A program made the position numbers and the translations under genes. 64,000 nt of DNA from Clostridium sp. CAG:288 (lineage in GTDB: Bacteria; Bacillota_I; Bacilli_A; RFN20; CAG-288): the NCBI GenBank assembly GCA_000437395.1, contig FR898166.1, forward strand, positions 62,001 to 126,000, in the 5' to 3' direction. Position 1 is the first letter of the stretch. The number at the start of each line of letters is the position of its first letter. Of this stretch, positions 35,786 through 45,466 are shown piece by piece. The notes beneath the pieces are model-generated. The model ran no database searches and was not told the DNA's origin. It saw only the letters and a list, made by a program, of their open reading frames with translations.

Positions 35786-35850
35786 TTGCAGTATTATCGC
35801 CATTTTTGCAGTTTATTTAGCTTATAAGATAGCCCTTACATTTTTATAAT
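35786..35850 (+). promoter_or_regulatory. Promoter of the sugar ABC operon with direct-repeat activator site candidate
   Basis: TTGCAG boxes at 35786-35791 and 35806-35811 (20 bp apart) precede TATAAT (35845-35850); the -35 position reads TTATAA. ATTTGCAGTA and TTGCAGTTT are shared with the site at 25663. The second box again starts 39 bp upstream of the -10. Confidence 0.55.
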
Positions 35851-35897
35851 ATATATAACTAGAAAGCTTATGCTTTTATGTCTAATGGAGGACATTT

Positions 35898-37307
35898 ATG
35901 AAGAAAATACATTCACGTTTAGCAAGTATGTTAGTTGCAGCAGCAACTATTAGTACATTAGCAGGTTGCGGTTCACATTCAGATAAAATTGAAATAACAA
36001 TTGGTATGTGGCCACAAGCTGGACTTACCCAAGAAGTTAATATGTTTAAAGTATGGAAAGAAAGATTTGAAACTGATCATCCAGAATATCAAATTAAGGC
36101 AGCTCCATATGAATATTCTATTGAAACAGCACAATCAAAAGGTCAATCACACACTTTACCAACTGTTTTCCAAACATGGTTTACTGAACCACAATGGTTA
36201 GTAAATGCTGGATATATCAAAGACATCACTAGCTTCCTTAATGATTTGGGTTGGTATGACAAGATGGATGTCGATATGAGAAATAACCTCACATTTGAAG
36301 GGAAAGTTTACGGTATCCCAAGAGATGGTTATGGACTTGGACTTGTTTTAAATAAGAGAATTCTCGGTGAATGTGGTTTGTTACCTGAAAATGAAGATGG
36401 AACTTATTCAATCTATAACAAAGATGGGTCGCCAGCATATCCAACTACTTTTGACGAAGTAAGACATTTTTCTGAAGTTATCGTCGATTCAACAGATAAT
36501 ACTAGAGGTATTTTGATTCCTTCTGCAAATAAAAATGGCGGTTGGCAATTTAGCAATATTGCCTGGAATTTCGGTGCTCAACTTGAAGTTCAAAATAGCG
36601 ATGGAAAATGGGTTGGAACTTTAAACGATCCAAAAGCAGTTGAAGCCATGAATTGGATTAAAGAAATGAAATCTGATGGCTTATTAATTGATACAATCAC
36701 CGTTAGTTACAACGATTGGTATGGAAAAATTAAGAGTCAAGTAGGTATGGCAATTGTCGGTAGCGATGTCGTTCAACTTGCCATTACAAATGCTAAATTA
36801 GCTAAAGAAGATTTAGCTTTTGTTCCAATGCCAGCAGGTCCATATGGAGATAGATATTCATTATATGGTGGTACTCCTTATGTCTTCTCATCAGATGCTA
36901 GCGATGAACAAGTTAAAGGCGCTATGATGTTCTTAGAATATATGGGTAGATCACCAGACGCTACAGAAGCAAACTTAGCTGCTGTCACAGAGGGAAACGA
37001 AGTTGCATCCAAAAAGGGTGAACCAATTATTCCATCTGTTAAACCTTGGACAGATGCTACCTATTTAGCCGCAACAAAAGAAATTGAAGATAAATATGTT
37101 AACGTCGATATGACTAACTTTAACGATTTCTTTAATACACTTCCAACAATGAAACACAATGAAGTTTCTTATTACGCTCAAGAAATGTATAAGTTACTTG
37201 ATAATGTCATTCAAAAGGTTTTACAAAATCCAGATACAGTTAATGTTGAAAATGAATTAACAACTGCAAACAACACATTTAATTCTCAATATATGAGTCA
37301 ATTATAA
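35898..37307 (+). CDS. Sugar ABC transporter substrate-binding lipoprotein
   Basis: A 469-residue family-1 extracellular solute-binding protein. Lipobox LAGC at Cys24. The mature start IEITIGMWPQAG and the downstream FKVWKERFETDHPEYQI are typical of oligosaccharide-binding proteins of the MsmE/YtcQ class, with the hinge-region motif MAIVGSDVVQLA and MPAGPYGDRYSLYGGTP. AATGGAGG precedes the ATG. It heads an operon running through two permeases, two phosphorylases and a mutase-ATPase fusion, so its ligand is likely a gluco-oligosaccharide or disaccharide. Confidence 0.92.
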   Translation: MKKIHSRLASMLVAAATISTLAGCGSHSDKIEITIGMWPQAGLTQEVNMFKVWKERFETDHPEYQIKAAPYEYSIETAQSKGQSHTLPTVFQTWFTEPQWLVNAGYIKDITSFLNDLGWYDKMDVDMRNNLTFEGKVYGIPRDGYGLGLVLNKRILGECGLLPENEDGTYSIYNKDGSPAYPTTFDEVRHFSEVIVDSTDNTRGILIPSANKNGGWQFSNIAWNFGAQLEVQNSDGKWVGTLNDPKAVEAMNWIKEMKSDGLLIDTITVSYNDWYGKIKSQVGMAIVGSDVVQLAITNAKLAKEDLAFVPMPAGPYGDRYSLYGGTPYVFSSDASDEQVKGAMMFLEYMGRSPDATEANLAAVTEGNEVASKKGEPIIPSVKPWTDATYLAATKEIEDKYVNVDMTNFNDFFNTLPTMKHNEVSYYAQEMYKLLDNVIQKVLQNPDTVNVENELTTANNTFNSQYMSQL

Positions 37308-37326
37308 TTGTCTCAAGGAGGGCAAT

Positions 37327-38304
37327 ATGTCAGTACAAAATGAAACTTTGACCCTCACACAAGATAACTATGTAAAGTTTTTACCAAAACAAGTATCGAA
37401 AGAGAAAAAAGGTATCAACAAGGCAATTTTAAAAAAGAATTTATCTGGTTGGTTATTGATGCTTCCAGGTATAGCATTATTTACATTCTTCGTGTGGGAA
37501 CCACTTGTCATGAATGTAGTCTTATCATTCTTTGAAGGCTACAACATGAAAGAATTTCAAGGCTTTGGAAACTATATAAAAATATTCCAAGATCCACAGT
37601 TCCAAGCAGCTTTTACTAACACGTTCAAATATATATTTTGGTCTTTAGTAATAGGTTTCTTGATTCCTGTTATTTTAGGAATTTTATTAAGTGAAGTTAC
37701 AAGAGGACAATCGTTCTTTAGAATTTGTATTTATTTACCATGTATTATTTCAGGTATTGCAGTTGCTTTCTTATTTAGACAACTTTACGATCCAGAATCT
37801 TTTTCAGTAATAAATACAATACTTCAAAAAATGGGCTTAAAAACATCGCTTCTAAGAGATGATAAAAATTTAGTTATTCCTCTTATTGTAGTTGCTATGA
37901 CATGGCGTGGAGCAGGTGGTACTGTTTTAATCTATCTTTCAGCAATGCAAAGTATCGATAATAGCTTATATGAAGCTGTTAGAATTGATGGTGGTGGTTT
38001 AATGAAGAGATTTAGATATGTCACTTTACCACACTTAAAGGGAACTATCACTTCGTTATTCATTATGCAAATTATCTCAGTCTTCCAAGTTTTCTATGAA
38101 CCTATGGTTATTTCAAATGGTGGACCAAATAACGCATCACTTTCCTTGATGTTATTAAGTTATAACTATGCTTTTGCTGATGCTAAACCTCAATTAGGTG
38201 CAGCTGTCGGCGTAATTCTATCACTTATTATTCTTGCCTGTACTGGTGTCTATTACTTAGTTTTAAGACTTATAAATGGTAAACAAGTGGAGGCTAGAAG
38301 ATGA
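37327..38304 (+). CDS. Sugar ABC transporter permease, MalF/UgpA type
   Basis: A 325-residue permease with six membrane segments after a basic cytoplasmic N-terminal tail of about 40 residues. The EAA loop that contacts the ATPase is EAVRIDGGGLMKRFRYVTLP. The LPGIALFTFFVWEPL start of TM1 and the FEPMVISNGGP-like region before TM6 are typical of CUT1 importers. It lies 19 nt after the binding-protein gene and overlaps the second permease by 4 nt. Confidence 0.93.
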   Translation: MSVQNETLTLTQDNYVKFLPKQVSKEKKGINKAILKKNLSGWLLMLPGIALFTFFVWEPLVMNVVLSFFEGYNMKEFQGFGNYIKIFQDPQFQAAFTNTFKYIFWSLVIGFLIPVILGILLSEVTRGQSFFRICIYLPCIISGIAVAFLFRQLYDPESFSVINTILQKMGLKTSLLRDDKNLVIPLIVVAMTWRGAGGTVLIYLSAMQSIDNSLYEAVRIDGGGLMKRFRYVTLPHLKGTITSLFIMQIISVFQVFYEPMVISNGGPNNASLSLMLLSYNYAFADAKPQLGAAVGVILSLIILACTGVYYLVLRLINGKQVEARR

Positions 38305-39197
38305 AAAAAGCAGTTAAACTTTCACAAAAGACAAATGGATTACTAAATTTCCAAGATTATAAAAAAGCTAAATATAGAGTAGTTTACGGAATTATTATAT
38401 TCGTATTAGTTTTAGCTGTTTTAACAGCTTTAATTCCAATTTTCTGGTTGTTGATAACAAGCTTTAAAACGACAGATGAACTTTATTCTAATATTTATCA
38501 TTTATTTCCAAAAGTGTTCGATATAAGAAAAGTGGCTCAAGTTTGGCAAAAAGCAAACTTTATGCGTTATTTCTTAAATTCGGCTATAGTTGCAATTGGC
38601 GCTGTAGTATGCGCTGTTGTTTTTAACGGATTATTTGCATATGCTACTACTATTGTTAAACCAAAGGGATATAAAATTGCACACGCTTTAGTTATGTTAA
38701 GTTATATGATCCCAGCAGTTACAGCAATTATTCCACTTTATAGCAACATCATTAAGTTAGGAATGGTAAATAGTTACGTTCCATTAATGCTTATTTTAGG
38801 CGCTAATGCTTTCTATTATGTCAACTTTAGAAATTACTTCAAAACAATACCAAATTCACTATTTGAAGCAGCAAAACTTGACGGATGTTCTGACTTGAGA
38901 ATATTCGCTTCAATCGTTGTTCCAAACAGTAAACCAATTATTGGTGTTGTGGCTATATTTGCTATGACGGCAAGCTGGTCTGATTTCTTGTTGCCATACT
39001 TAATTTTAAATGATCAAGAAATGTACACTGTTATGGTTCAAATATTCTCAGTAAACGCTACAATTTCTCAAGGCGCTTATACTTATGATGAATTTTTGAT
39101 GTTATTAATGATTTCTATATTACCACAATTGATTTTTTTCTTTGTTTTCCAAAAACAAATTACGAACTCTCAAACAACAAGTGGATTAAAGGACTAA
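38301..39197 (+). CDS. Sugar ABC transporter permease, MalG/UgpE type
   Basis: A 298-residue CUT1 permease with six membrane segments. Its EAA loop is EAAKLDGCSDLRIFASIVVP, and LLITSFKTTDELY after TM1 is characteristic of the MalG side. It pairs with the preceding MalF-like subunit. Its ATPase is the C-terminal part of the fusion protein encoded at the end of the operon. Confidence 0.93.
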   Translation: MKKAVKLSQKTNGLLNFQDYKKAKYRVVYGIIIFVLVLAVLTALIPIFWLLITSFKTTDELYSNIYHLFPKVFDIRKVAQVWQKANFMRYFLNSAIVAIGAVVCAVVFNGLFAYATTIVKPKGYKIAHALVMLSYMIPAVTAIIPLYSNIIKLGMVNSYVPLMLILGANAFYYVNFRNYFKTIPNSLFEAAKLDGCSDLRIFASIVVPNSKPIIGVVAIFAMTASWSDFLLPYLILNDQEMYTVMVQIFSVNATISQGAYTYDEFLMLLMISILPQLIFFFVFQKQITNSQTTSGLKD

Positions 39198-39201
39198 TAT
39201 T

Positions 39202-41475
39202 ATGGGAAAAGAAGCAACTAAATATTTAAAAGAAGATTCTTTCAAGATTATTGAAGAAGGATTACATCTAGATAGATTAAAAGTATCTGAATCTATTTTC
39301 TCTTTAGCTAATGAATATACTGGTATTCGTGGAAGCTTTGATGAAGGATCAGATAGTCTTGATTCGTTACGTGGCTCATATTTCAATGGGATATATGAGT
39401 ATGCTAAAAAAGATACTCCATCAGCATATTTAGGCATTGTTAAAAGAACACACTTCATGATTAACTCTGTCGATTGGACAAAGGTTAAAATTGTTTGTTT
39501 AAATCAAAAATTAGATTTAGGTAAAGTAAAGTTTTCTAAATTCTATAGAGAATTAGACATGCAAAGTGGTCTTTATACAAGATCGTTTACTTGGAAAGTT
39601 ACTGAAGGTAAGCATATCGATATTTGTTTTGAAAGACTTTTATCAATGACCGAATGTCATAAAGTGTTCCAAGTAATTACTTTAAAAACTAATTTTGATT
39701 GTAAAGTCGATTTAGAGTTGAGCTTAAATAGCAATGTACTTCACTGGGGACAAGATTGCTATTGGGATAGAAAAGACGAATTTGTTACTGACGAAAATAT
39801 ATACGCATTAAGAGTTAATACTCAAACAACAAATCAAAAGCTTGTTAGTACTATGCTTATTAACGGCATAGATAATCAAGAAACTTTTATTGATGATAAA
39901 GAAATTACTTGTGTTTGTAGTTTGCTATTAAAAGCTAATGAAACAAGAAAAATTGAAAGATATGTTGTAAACATTATCGATAAAAACAATACTGCAACTT
40001 TTGATGAAATGTTAATTGAAGCAAAAAATGAAGTAAAAGCCTCTAAGGAACATGGATTTGAATATTATCTTGATTTGAATAAAAAATACTGGGCAGATGT
40101 TTGGCATAGATCCGACATTGTTATTGATGGATCACTTATCGATCAACAAGGCATTAGATTCTGTATATTCCAATTAGAACAAACTTATCACGGATATGCA
40201 ATGACTGATAATATTGGCGCTAAGGGTTTAACTGGTGAAGCCTATAGTGGACATGCTTTCTGGGATAGTGAAACTTATTGCTTGCCATATTATTTATTCC
40301 ACAATACAGAAGCAGCAAAAGATTTGCTTTTATTCAGATATAATACATTAAAACAAGCAAAAGAAAGAGCTAAGGCTTTAGACTGCAAAGGAGCTTGTTA
40401 TCCAATAGCTACTTTAAATGGTGAAGAAGGTTGTAACTTATGGCAACATGCTTCACTTCAATTTCAACCTTCAACAGCCGTTGCATATGGTATTTATCAC
40501 TATATGCGTTTGACAAACGATGTTGATTTTTTAAAGAAATATGGAATAGAAATGCTTTTAGAAATTTCTCAATTCTTATTAACACGTGGTCAATGGGATC
40601 AAAAGCACGAATATTTTGGATTCTATGCAGTTATGGGACCTGATGAATTCCAAATGATGGTTAACCATAACACATATACAAACTACATGGCTAAAAAGAC
40701 TTTCGATTATACTTTAGATTTAATTGAAAAATATAAAGATGATGCAGAAGTTTCAAATAGAGTTAAAGAACTTGGATTTGATGAAACTTTCTTAAAAGAT
40801 ATTCGCCATGCTAGCGAGCACATGAAAATATTAAAAGACAACAAAACTGGATTATATGAACAACATGAAGGTTTTTTTAATCTTCCACATATTGATGTCG
40901 ATTCAATTCCTGTTAATGATTTCCCATTATATTCGCATTGGTCATACGATAGAATTTATAGAAACGACATGATAAAACAACCTGATGTTTTGATGTTTAT
41001 GTTTTTATACTCAAGTGAATTTTCGTTGGCTGAAAAGAAAGTTAACTATGATTATTATGAACCACGTTGTATTCATGAATCAAGTTTATCACCTTCTATT
41101 CACTCTATTTTTGCAAATGAATTAGGCTATGAACAACAAGCATTAGACTTCTTTGGATTTGCTACAAGAATGGATTTAGATGATTATAACCGTAATACAT
41201 GCGAAGGATTACACATGACATCAATCGCTGCTGGATTTATGAATATCGTCTACGGATTCGGTGGCTTAAAGAGCGATGGAGAAATGCTTGAACTTGCTCC
41301 AACACTTCCAAAGATTTGGAACTCATATTCTTTCTCAATTGTTTATCACGGTTCAGTTTTAAAAATAGATGTTAAAAGAGAAAACGTTACAATAATTTGT
41401 CACGGTAACAAAGTGACATTAAAGTTATATGGCAATGTTGTAACAATTAAAGATAAAATTATTGTTGAGCGTTAA
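39202..41475 (+). CDS. GH65 family glycoside phosphorylase (first copy)
   Basis: A 757-residue inverting phosphorylase of the maltose/kojibiose/nigerose phosphorylase family, which splits an alpha-glucobiose with phosphate into glucose and beta-glucose 1-phosphate. It has the N-terminal beta-sandwich (FSLANEYTGIRGSFDEG), the (alpha/alpha)6 barrel with GEAYSGHAFWDSE, and the catalytic acid E482 in MGPDEFQMMVNHNTYTN. The phosphate site region CIHESSLSPSIHS follows in the usual place, then the short C-terminal domain. It starts 4 nt after the permease gene. Exact linkage specificity is not readable. Confidence 0.9.
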   Translation: MGKEATKYLKEDSFKIIEEGLHLDRLKVSESIFSLANEYTGIRGSFDEGSDSLDSLRGSYFNGIYEYAKKDTPSAYLGIVKRTHFMINSVDWTKVKIVCLNQKLDLGKVKFSKFYRELDMQSGLYTRSFTWKVTEGKHIDICFERLLSMTECHKVFQVITLKTNFDCKVDLELSLNSNVLHWGQDCYWDRKDEFVTDENIYALRVNTQTTNQKLVSTMLINGIDNQETFIDDKEITCVCSLLLKANETRKIERYVVNIIDKNNTATFDEMLIEAKNEVKASKEHGFEYYLDLNKKYWADVWHRSDIVIDGSLIDQQGIRFCIFQLEQTYHGYAMTDNIGAKGLTGEAYSGHAFWDSETYCLPYYLFHNTEAAKDLLLFRYNTLKQAKERAKALDCKGACYPIATLNGEEGCNLWQHASLQFQPSTAVAYGIYHYMRLTNDVDFLKKYGIEMLLEISQFLLTRGQWDQKHEYFGFYAVMGPDEFQMMVNHNTYTNYMAKKTFDYTLDLIEKYKDDAEVSNRVKELGFDETFLKDIRHASEHMKILKDNKTGLYEQHEGFFNLPHIDVDSIPVNDFPLYSHWSYDRIYRNDMIKQPDVLMFMFLYSSEFSLAEKKVNYDYYEPRCIHESSLSPSIHSIFANELGYEQQALDFFGFATRMDLDDYNRNTCEGLHMTSIAAGFMNIVYGFGGLKSDGEMLELAPTLPKIWNSYSFSIVYHGSVLKIDVKRENVTIICHGNKVTLKLYGNVVTIKDKIIVER

Positions 41476-41479
41476 TAAT

Positions 41480-43612
41480 ATGAAATTAGAAAAACAAGGA
41501 CTTGATTTAGAACAAGTTAAAAGTTTAGGTGATACCTTTGTCATTGGTAATGGACATTTGGGCTATCGTGGAACTTTAGAAGAATATACTAAATCACAAG
41601 GAGTTGGATTAAACATTGTTGGTTTTTATGATCGCTATAGTTCTAAATGGAGAGAATCTGTAAATGTCGCCAATCCAATATATATTAAAAGCTATTTTAA
41701 TGATAAATGTTTATCTGTTTTAGAAAATACTCCTTTAAATCACAATATTACTCTTGATACTGAAAAGAGAGTATTTTCACGAAAGACAGAATTTGACGAT
41801 GCAATTATTACTTCATCAAGATTTGTTTCTGCGACTAAAGACAACTTAATTGGATTCGAATACAAATTAACTGCTAAAAGTGCAGGAGAATATTCAATTT
41901 TAGCTGGAATTGATGCATTAATTGATGAAATTAACGGTCCTCACTTTGCTACAAAAAAAGTCTACAGAAAAGAAGAACTTATTATTTTTGAAGGTCAAAC
42001 AAACGAATCAAAAGTAGCATATGTAAAACTAAAGCTTATTTGTGATTCAGATTATATTGAAAAAAAAGAAGAAAACTATCGCTTAACCAATGAATATAAG
42101 AAGAATCTAGAAGCTGGAGAAAGCATTTGTTTAGTTGGAGTCGCTGATATTGAAGCTAATGACTTTATTGATGAAACAATAGATATTTCTTCATATGAGC
42201 TTAAAGATTATTTAAATTTAAAAGATGAACATATAAAAGAGTGTTTAGCTCAATGGAGTATTTCACAAGTTGTTATTGATGGACCTAAAGATGCACAAGA
42301 GGGTTTAGATTATTCAATTTATCAACTATTAAGTATCGCTCCACATAAATACATAACTTCTATACCTGCTCGTGGTGTAAGTGGTCAAACTTATAAAGGC
42401 GCTATTTTCTGGGACACAGAAGTCTTCATGCTTCCATTTTATATTTTAACTAATCCAAGTGTTGCTAGAGGTTTAGTTGAGTATAGAATTAAAGGCTTAA
42501 AAGGTGCTAAAAAGAAGGCTAAAGACTTTGGCTTTAGAGGAGCTTTTTATGCTTGGGAAAGTCAAGAAGAAGGTTATGAAGCCTGCTCTTTATATAATAT
42601 TACTGATGCCAAAACAGGTGAACCTATTAGAACATATTTTGCTGATAAACAAATTCATATTAGCGCTGATGTAATAAAAGCTTTATTCGATTATTCAACT
42701 AGAACAAATGACTATACACTTTTAAATCACGGTGGATTAGAAGCAGCTTTAGAAGTTGCTAGATTTTATTTATCTTATTCTTCTATAGATAAAAACGGCG
42801 TCTATCATTTAAATGATGTCATAGGTCCTGATGAATATCACGAAAGAATAAACGACAACACGTTTACAAACTATTTAGTTAAAGACGTAATTAGTAAAAC
42901 ATTAAAGTATTTTAATGAGTTAAAAGAAAAATCACCATATAAAGCCAGTAAGCTTTTAACAAAAATTAAAATGAGTGAAAAAGAACTTGATGACATTATA
43001 AAGTTTGAAAATAATATTTATATTCCAAGTACTAACGATATTATTGAACAATTTAATGGCTATTTTGCTCTTGAAGATGTTAAAGTTGAAGATGTTAGAA
43101 AAAGATTGACTACCGCAAATGAGTATTGGGGAAAAGAAGCTTCAAAAACTCGAGTTATTAAACAGGCAGATGTCATAACACTTCTAGCTTTATACCCACG
43201 AGATTTTTCATTAGATATTGCTCAAAGAAACTTTAACTTCTATGAACCTTATACTGAACATGGAAGTTCATTAAGTGCATCGATGCATTCACTTGTTGCA
43301 AGCAGAATTGGATTAAAAGATAAAGCGTATCAATTCTTTATGAAAACAGCATTAGCAGATTTAGGTGAAAGTACAAAGAAATATGCTGGTGGCATTTATA
43401 TTGGTGGCACTCATCCTGCAGCTAATGGTGGAGCATATTTATCGGCTATATTTGGTTTCGCCGGTTTAACATATGACGGTGCTAAAATTAAGCTTCAACC
43501 ACACTTGCCAACAGAAATAAATTCGTTGACATTTAAATTTTATGAAAATAAAAAAGTATATGAGGCTAACGTTACAAAAGATAGCTATATTATCAAGGAG
43601 GTAAAGCTATGA
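41480..43612 (+). CDS. GH65 family glycoside phosphorylase (second copy)
   Basis: A 710-residue paralogue of the preceding enzyme, clearly diverged. N-terminal domain starts FVIGNGHLGYRGTLEEY; the barrel has GAIFWDTEVFMLPFY, the catalytic acid E452 in IGPDEYHERINDNTFTN, and the phosphate-site stretch EHGSSLSASMHS. Two different GH65 enzymes side by side suggest that two linkages, or an oligosaccharide and a disaccharide, are phosphorolysed. The ATG at 41480 is taken; an upstream TTG frame overlaps the previous gene and adds nothing conserved. It overlaps the fusion gene by 4 nt. Confidence 0.9.
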   Translation: MKLEKQGLDLEQVKSLGDTFVIGNGHLGYRGTLEEYTKSQGVGLNIVGFYDRYSSKWRESVNVANPIYIKSYFNDKCLSVLENTPLNHNITLDTEKRVFSRKTEFDDAIITSSRFVSATKDNLIGFEYKLTAKSAGEYSILAGIDALIDEINGPHFATKKVYRKEELIIFEGQTNESKVAYVKLKLICDSDYIEKKEENYRLTNEYKKNLEAGESICLVGVADIEANDFIDETIDISSYELKDYLNLKDEHIKECLAQWSISQVVIDGPKDAQEGLDYSIYQLLSIAPHKYITSIPARGVSGQTYKGAIFWDTEVFMLPFYILTNPSVARGLVEYRIKGLKGAKKKAKDFGFRGAFYAWESQEEGYEACSLYNITDAKTGEPIRTYFADKQIHISADVIKALFDYSTRTNDYTLLNHGGLEAALEVARFYLSYSSIDKNGVYHLNDVIGPDEYHERINDNTFTNYLVKDVISKTLKYFNELKEKSPYKASKLLTKIKMSEKELDDIIKFENNIYIPSTNDIIEQFNGYFALEDVKVEDVRKRLTTANEYWGKEASKTRVIKQADVITLLALYPRDFSLDIAQRNFNFYEPYTEHGSSLSASMHSLVASRIGLKDKAYQFFMKTALADLGESTKKYAGGIYIGGTHPAANGGAYLSAIFGFAGLTYDGAKIKLQPHLPTEINSLTFKFYENKKVYEANVTKDSYIIKEVKL

Positions 43613-45459
43613 TAAAAGGATTTGTTTTTGATCTTGATGGTGTTTTAGTTTTCACGGATCACTTTCACTATCTTTCTTGGAAAGCAATTGCTGATGAAGA
43701 AGGAATAGAATTTAACGAACAAATAAATAATCAATTAAGAGGTGTTTCACGTAAAGATTCTTTAGAAATTATATTAAGAAAAGCTTCAAAGACTTATACC
43801 GAAGATGAAAAAGATGCTCTTTGTGAAAAAAAGAACAACATTTATAAGACTTATTTAGATACAATGTCTGAAAAAGATGTTGATCCTGATACTATAGAAA
43901 CATTAAAGCAACTTAAAGCTCAAGGATACAAAATAGCTTTAGGCTCCTCTAGTAAAAATGCTAAGTACATATTAAATAAAGTTGGGTTAACTCCTTATTT
44001 TGATGCAATTTCAGATGGCGTTGGCTTAGTTCATTCAAAACCAGATCCAGAAGTCTTCCTCAAAGCTAGCGATATGCTAAAGATTAACCCTAAAGAGCTT
44101 GTTGTAGTCGAAGATGCTGAAGCAGGAATTAACGCCGCAAACGCTGGAAAATTTATCAGTGTTGGCATAGGTGAAGCTAGCAAGTATGAAAAGACACAAA
44201 TCAGCATTGAAAGATTTTCTGATTTATTAAAAGTTGCTAAAGCAAATTCAGGTATTGTTATTGAAGATTTATGCAAAGAATATACACCTGGAGTAAAAGC
44301 AGTTAAAGATGTAAATCTTGTCATTAACGACAAAGAATTTTTAGTTTTAGTTGGCCCTTCTGGTTGTGGTAAATCAACTATTTTAAGAATGATTGCAGGA
44401 CTAGAAGAAATTAGTGGTGGTAGAATTTACATTGGTGGTAAATTGATAAATGATGTTGAACCAAAAGATAGAAACATCGCTATGGTTTTCCAGAATTACG
44501 CTTTGTTCCCAAATATGACTGTCGCACAAAATATCGGCTTTTGTCTTAAGATTTCTAAAGTGTTAAGAGAAAAAGATTACAAGTGTCCAACAAGTCCTAA
44601 AAAGCTTAGAAACTTATGGTATAAGGTACAGTATCCATTTGTAAAAAAACTTAAGTATAGACATTTGAAAAAAGAAGAAATTGATGAAAAAGTTAAATCA
44701 GTTGCTGAAATTTTAGGATTAACACAATACTTAGATAGAAAACCTGGGCAATTGTCTGGTGGTCAAAGACAAAGAGTCGCTCTAGGTAGAGCAATTATTA
44801 GAAATCCAGAAGTATTCTTATTTGATGAACCTCTTTCTAACCTTGATGCTAAAATGAGAGCAACAATGAGAACTGAAATTACAAAGTTACATAATAGACT
44901 TCAAACGACATTTATTTATGTTACTCACGATCAAGTTGAAGCTATGACAATGGGTACAAAGATTGTTGTTTTGAAAGATGGTGTCGTTCAACAATATGAT
45001 ACTCCAGCTAATATTTATAATAGACCAGCTAATAAATTTGTCGCTGGCTTTATTGGAACTCCACAAATGAACTTTATTGATGCTAAATATATAAATAGCC
45101 AACTAACAATTGGATCTAAAACTATCGATTTAACTAAAGAGTTCTTGGCTAACCAAGACGTTGAATCTTTAGGAGGAGGCAACGTTTGTGTTGGTATTAG
45201 ACCTAGATCAGTTAAAGTTATGGATCAAGAAGGATATGATGAAAAATACGCTTTTGAAGGTACTGTTAATGTTTCAGAACAGCTTGGTGATGAAGTATTG
45301 CTCTATTTAACTGTTGAAGGTAAAGATGGAGACTTTACAATAGCTGGCAACCCAAAGAAACAATACAAAATTGGCGATAAAGTTAAGTTCTCGATTAATC
45401 CAAATGAGATTCATTTGTTTAACCCTGTAACAGAAAAGACATTATATATTTCTAAATAA
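43609..45459 (+). CDS. Beta-phosphoglucomutase fused to a MsmX/UgpC-type sugar importer ATPase
   Basis: A 616-residue fusion. Residues 1 to about 210 are a HAD-type beta-phosphoglucomutase (beta-glucose 1-phosphate to glucose 6-phosphate): nucleophile D8 and acid/base D10 (FVFDLDGVL), GSSSKN phosphate loop, K144 (SKPDPEVF), and E168/D169 (VVVEDAEAG). Residues about 215-616 are a CUT1 ATPase: Walker A GPSGCGKST (249-257), Q295, LSGGQ (382-386), Walker B FLFDEP, H440, and a C-terminal TOBE-type regulatory domain. The linker is nearly absent. An extra basic stretch of about 35 residues (about 317-350) sits between Q-loop and signature. It is the last gene of the importer/phosphorylase operon and supplies both the ATPase and the missing mutase. 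Confidence 0.93.
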   Translation: MIKGFVFDLDGVLVFTDHFHYLSWKAIADEEGIEFNEQINNQLRGVSRKDSLEIILRKASKTYTEDEKDALCEKKNNIYKTYLDTMSEKDVDPDTIETLKQLKAQGYKIALGSSSKNAKYILNKVGLTPYFDAISDGVGLVHSKPDPEVFLKASDMLKINPKELVVVEDAEAGINAANAGKFISVGIGEASKYEKTQISIERFSDLLKVAKANSGIVIEDLCKEYTPGVKAVKDVNLVINDKEFLVLVGPSGCGKSTILRMIAGLEEISGGRIYIGGKLINDVEPKDRNIAMVFQNYALFPNMTVAQNIGFCLKISKVLREKDYKCPTSPKKLRNLWYKVQYPFVKKLKYRHLKKEEIDEKVKSVAEILGLTQYLDRKPGQLSGGQRQRVALGRAIIRNPEVFLFDEPLSNLDAKMRATMRTEITKLHNRLQTTFIYVTHDQVEAMTMGTKIVVLKDGVVQQYDTPANIYNRPANKFVAGFIGTPQMNFIDAKYINSQLTIGSKTIDLTKEFLANQDVESLGGGNVCVGIRPRSVKVMDQEGYDEKYAFEGTVNVSEQLGDEVLLYLTVEGKDGDFTIAGNPKKQYKIGDKVKFSINPNEIHLFNPVTEKTLYISK

Positions 45460-45466
45460 TTAAATC

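Noticed and set aside
41462..41479. TTG start of the second GH65 gene
   Set aside because: It overlaps the first GH65 gene and adds no conserved residues; the ATG at 41480 begins just before the conserved domain.
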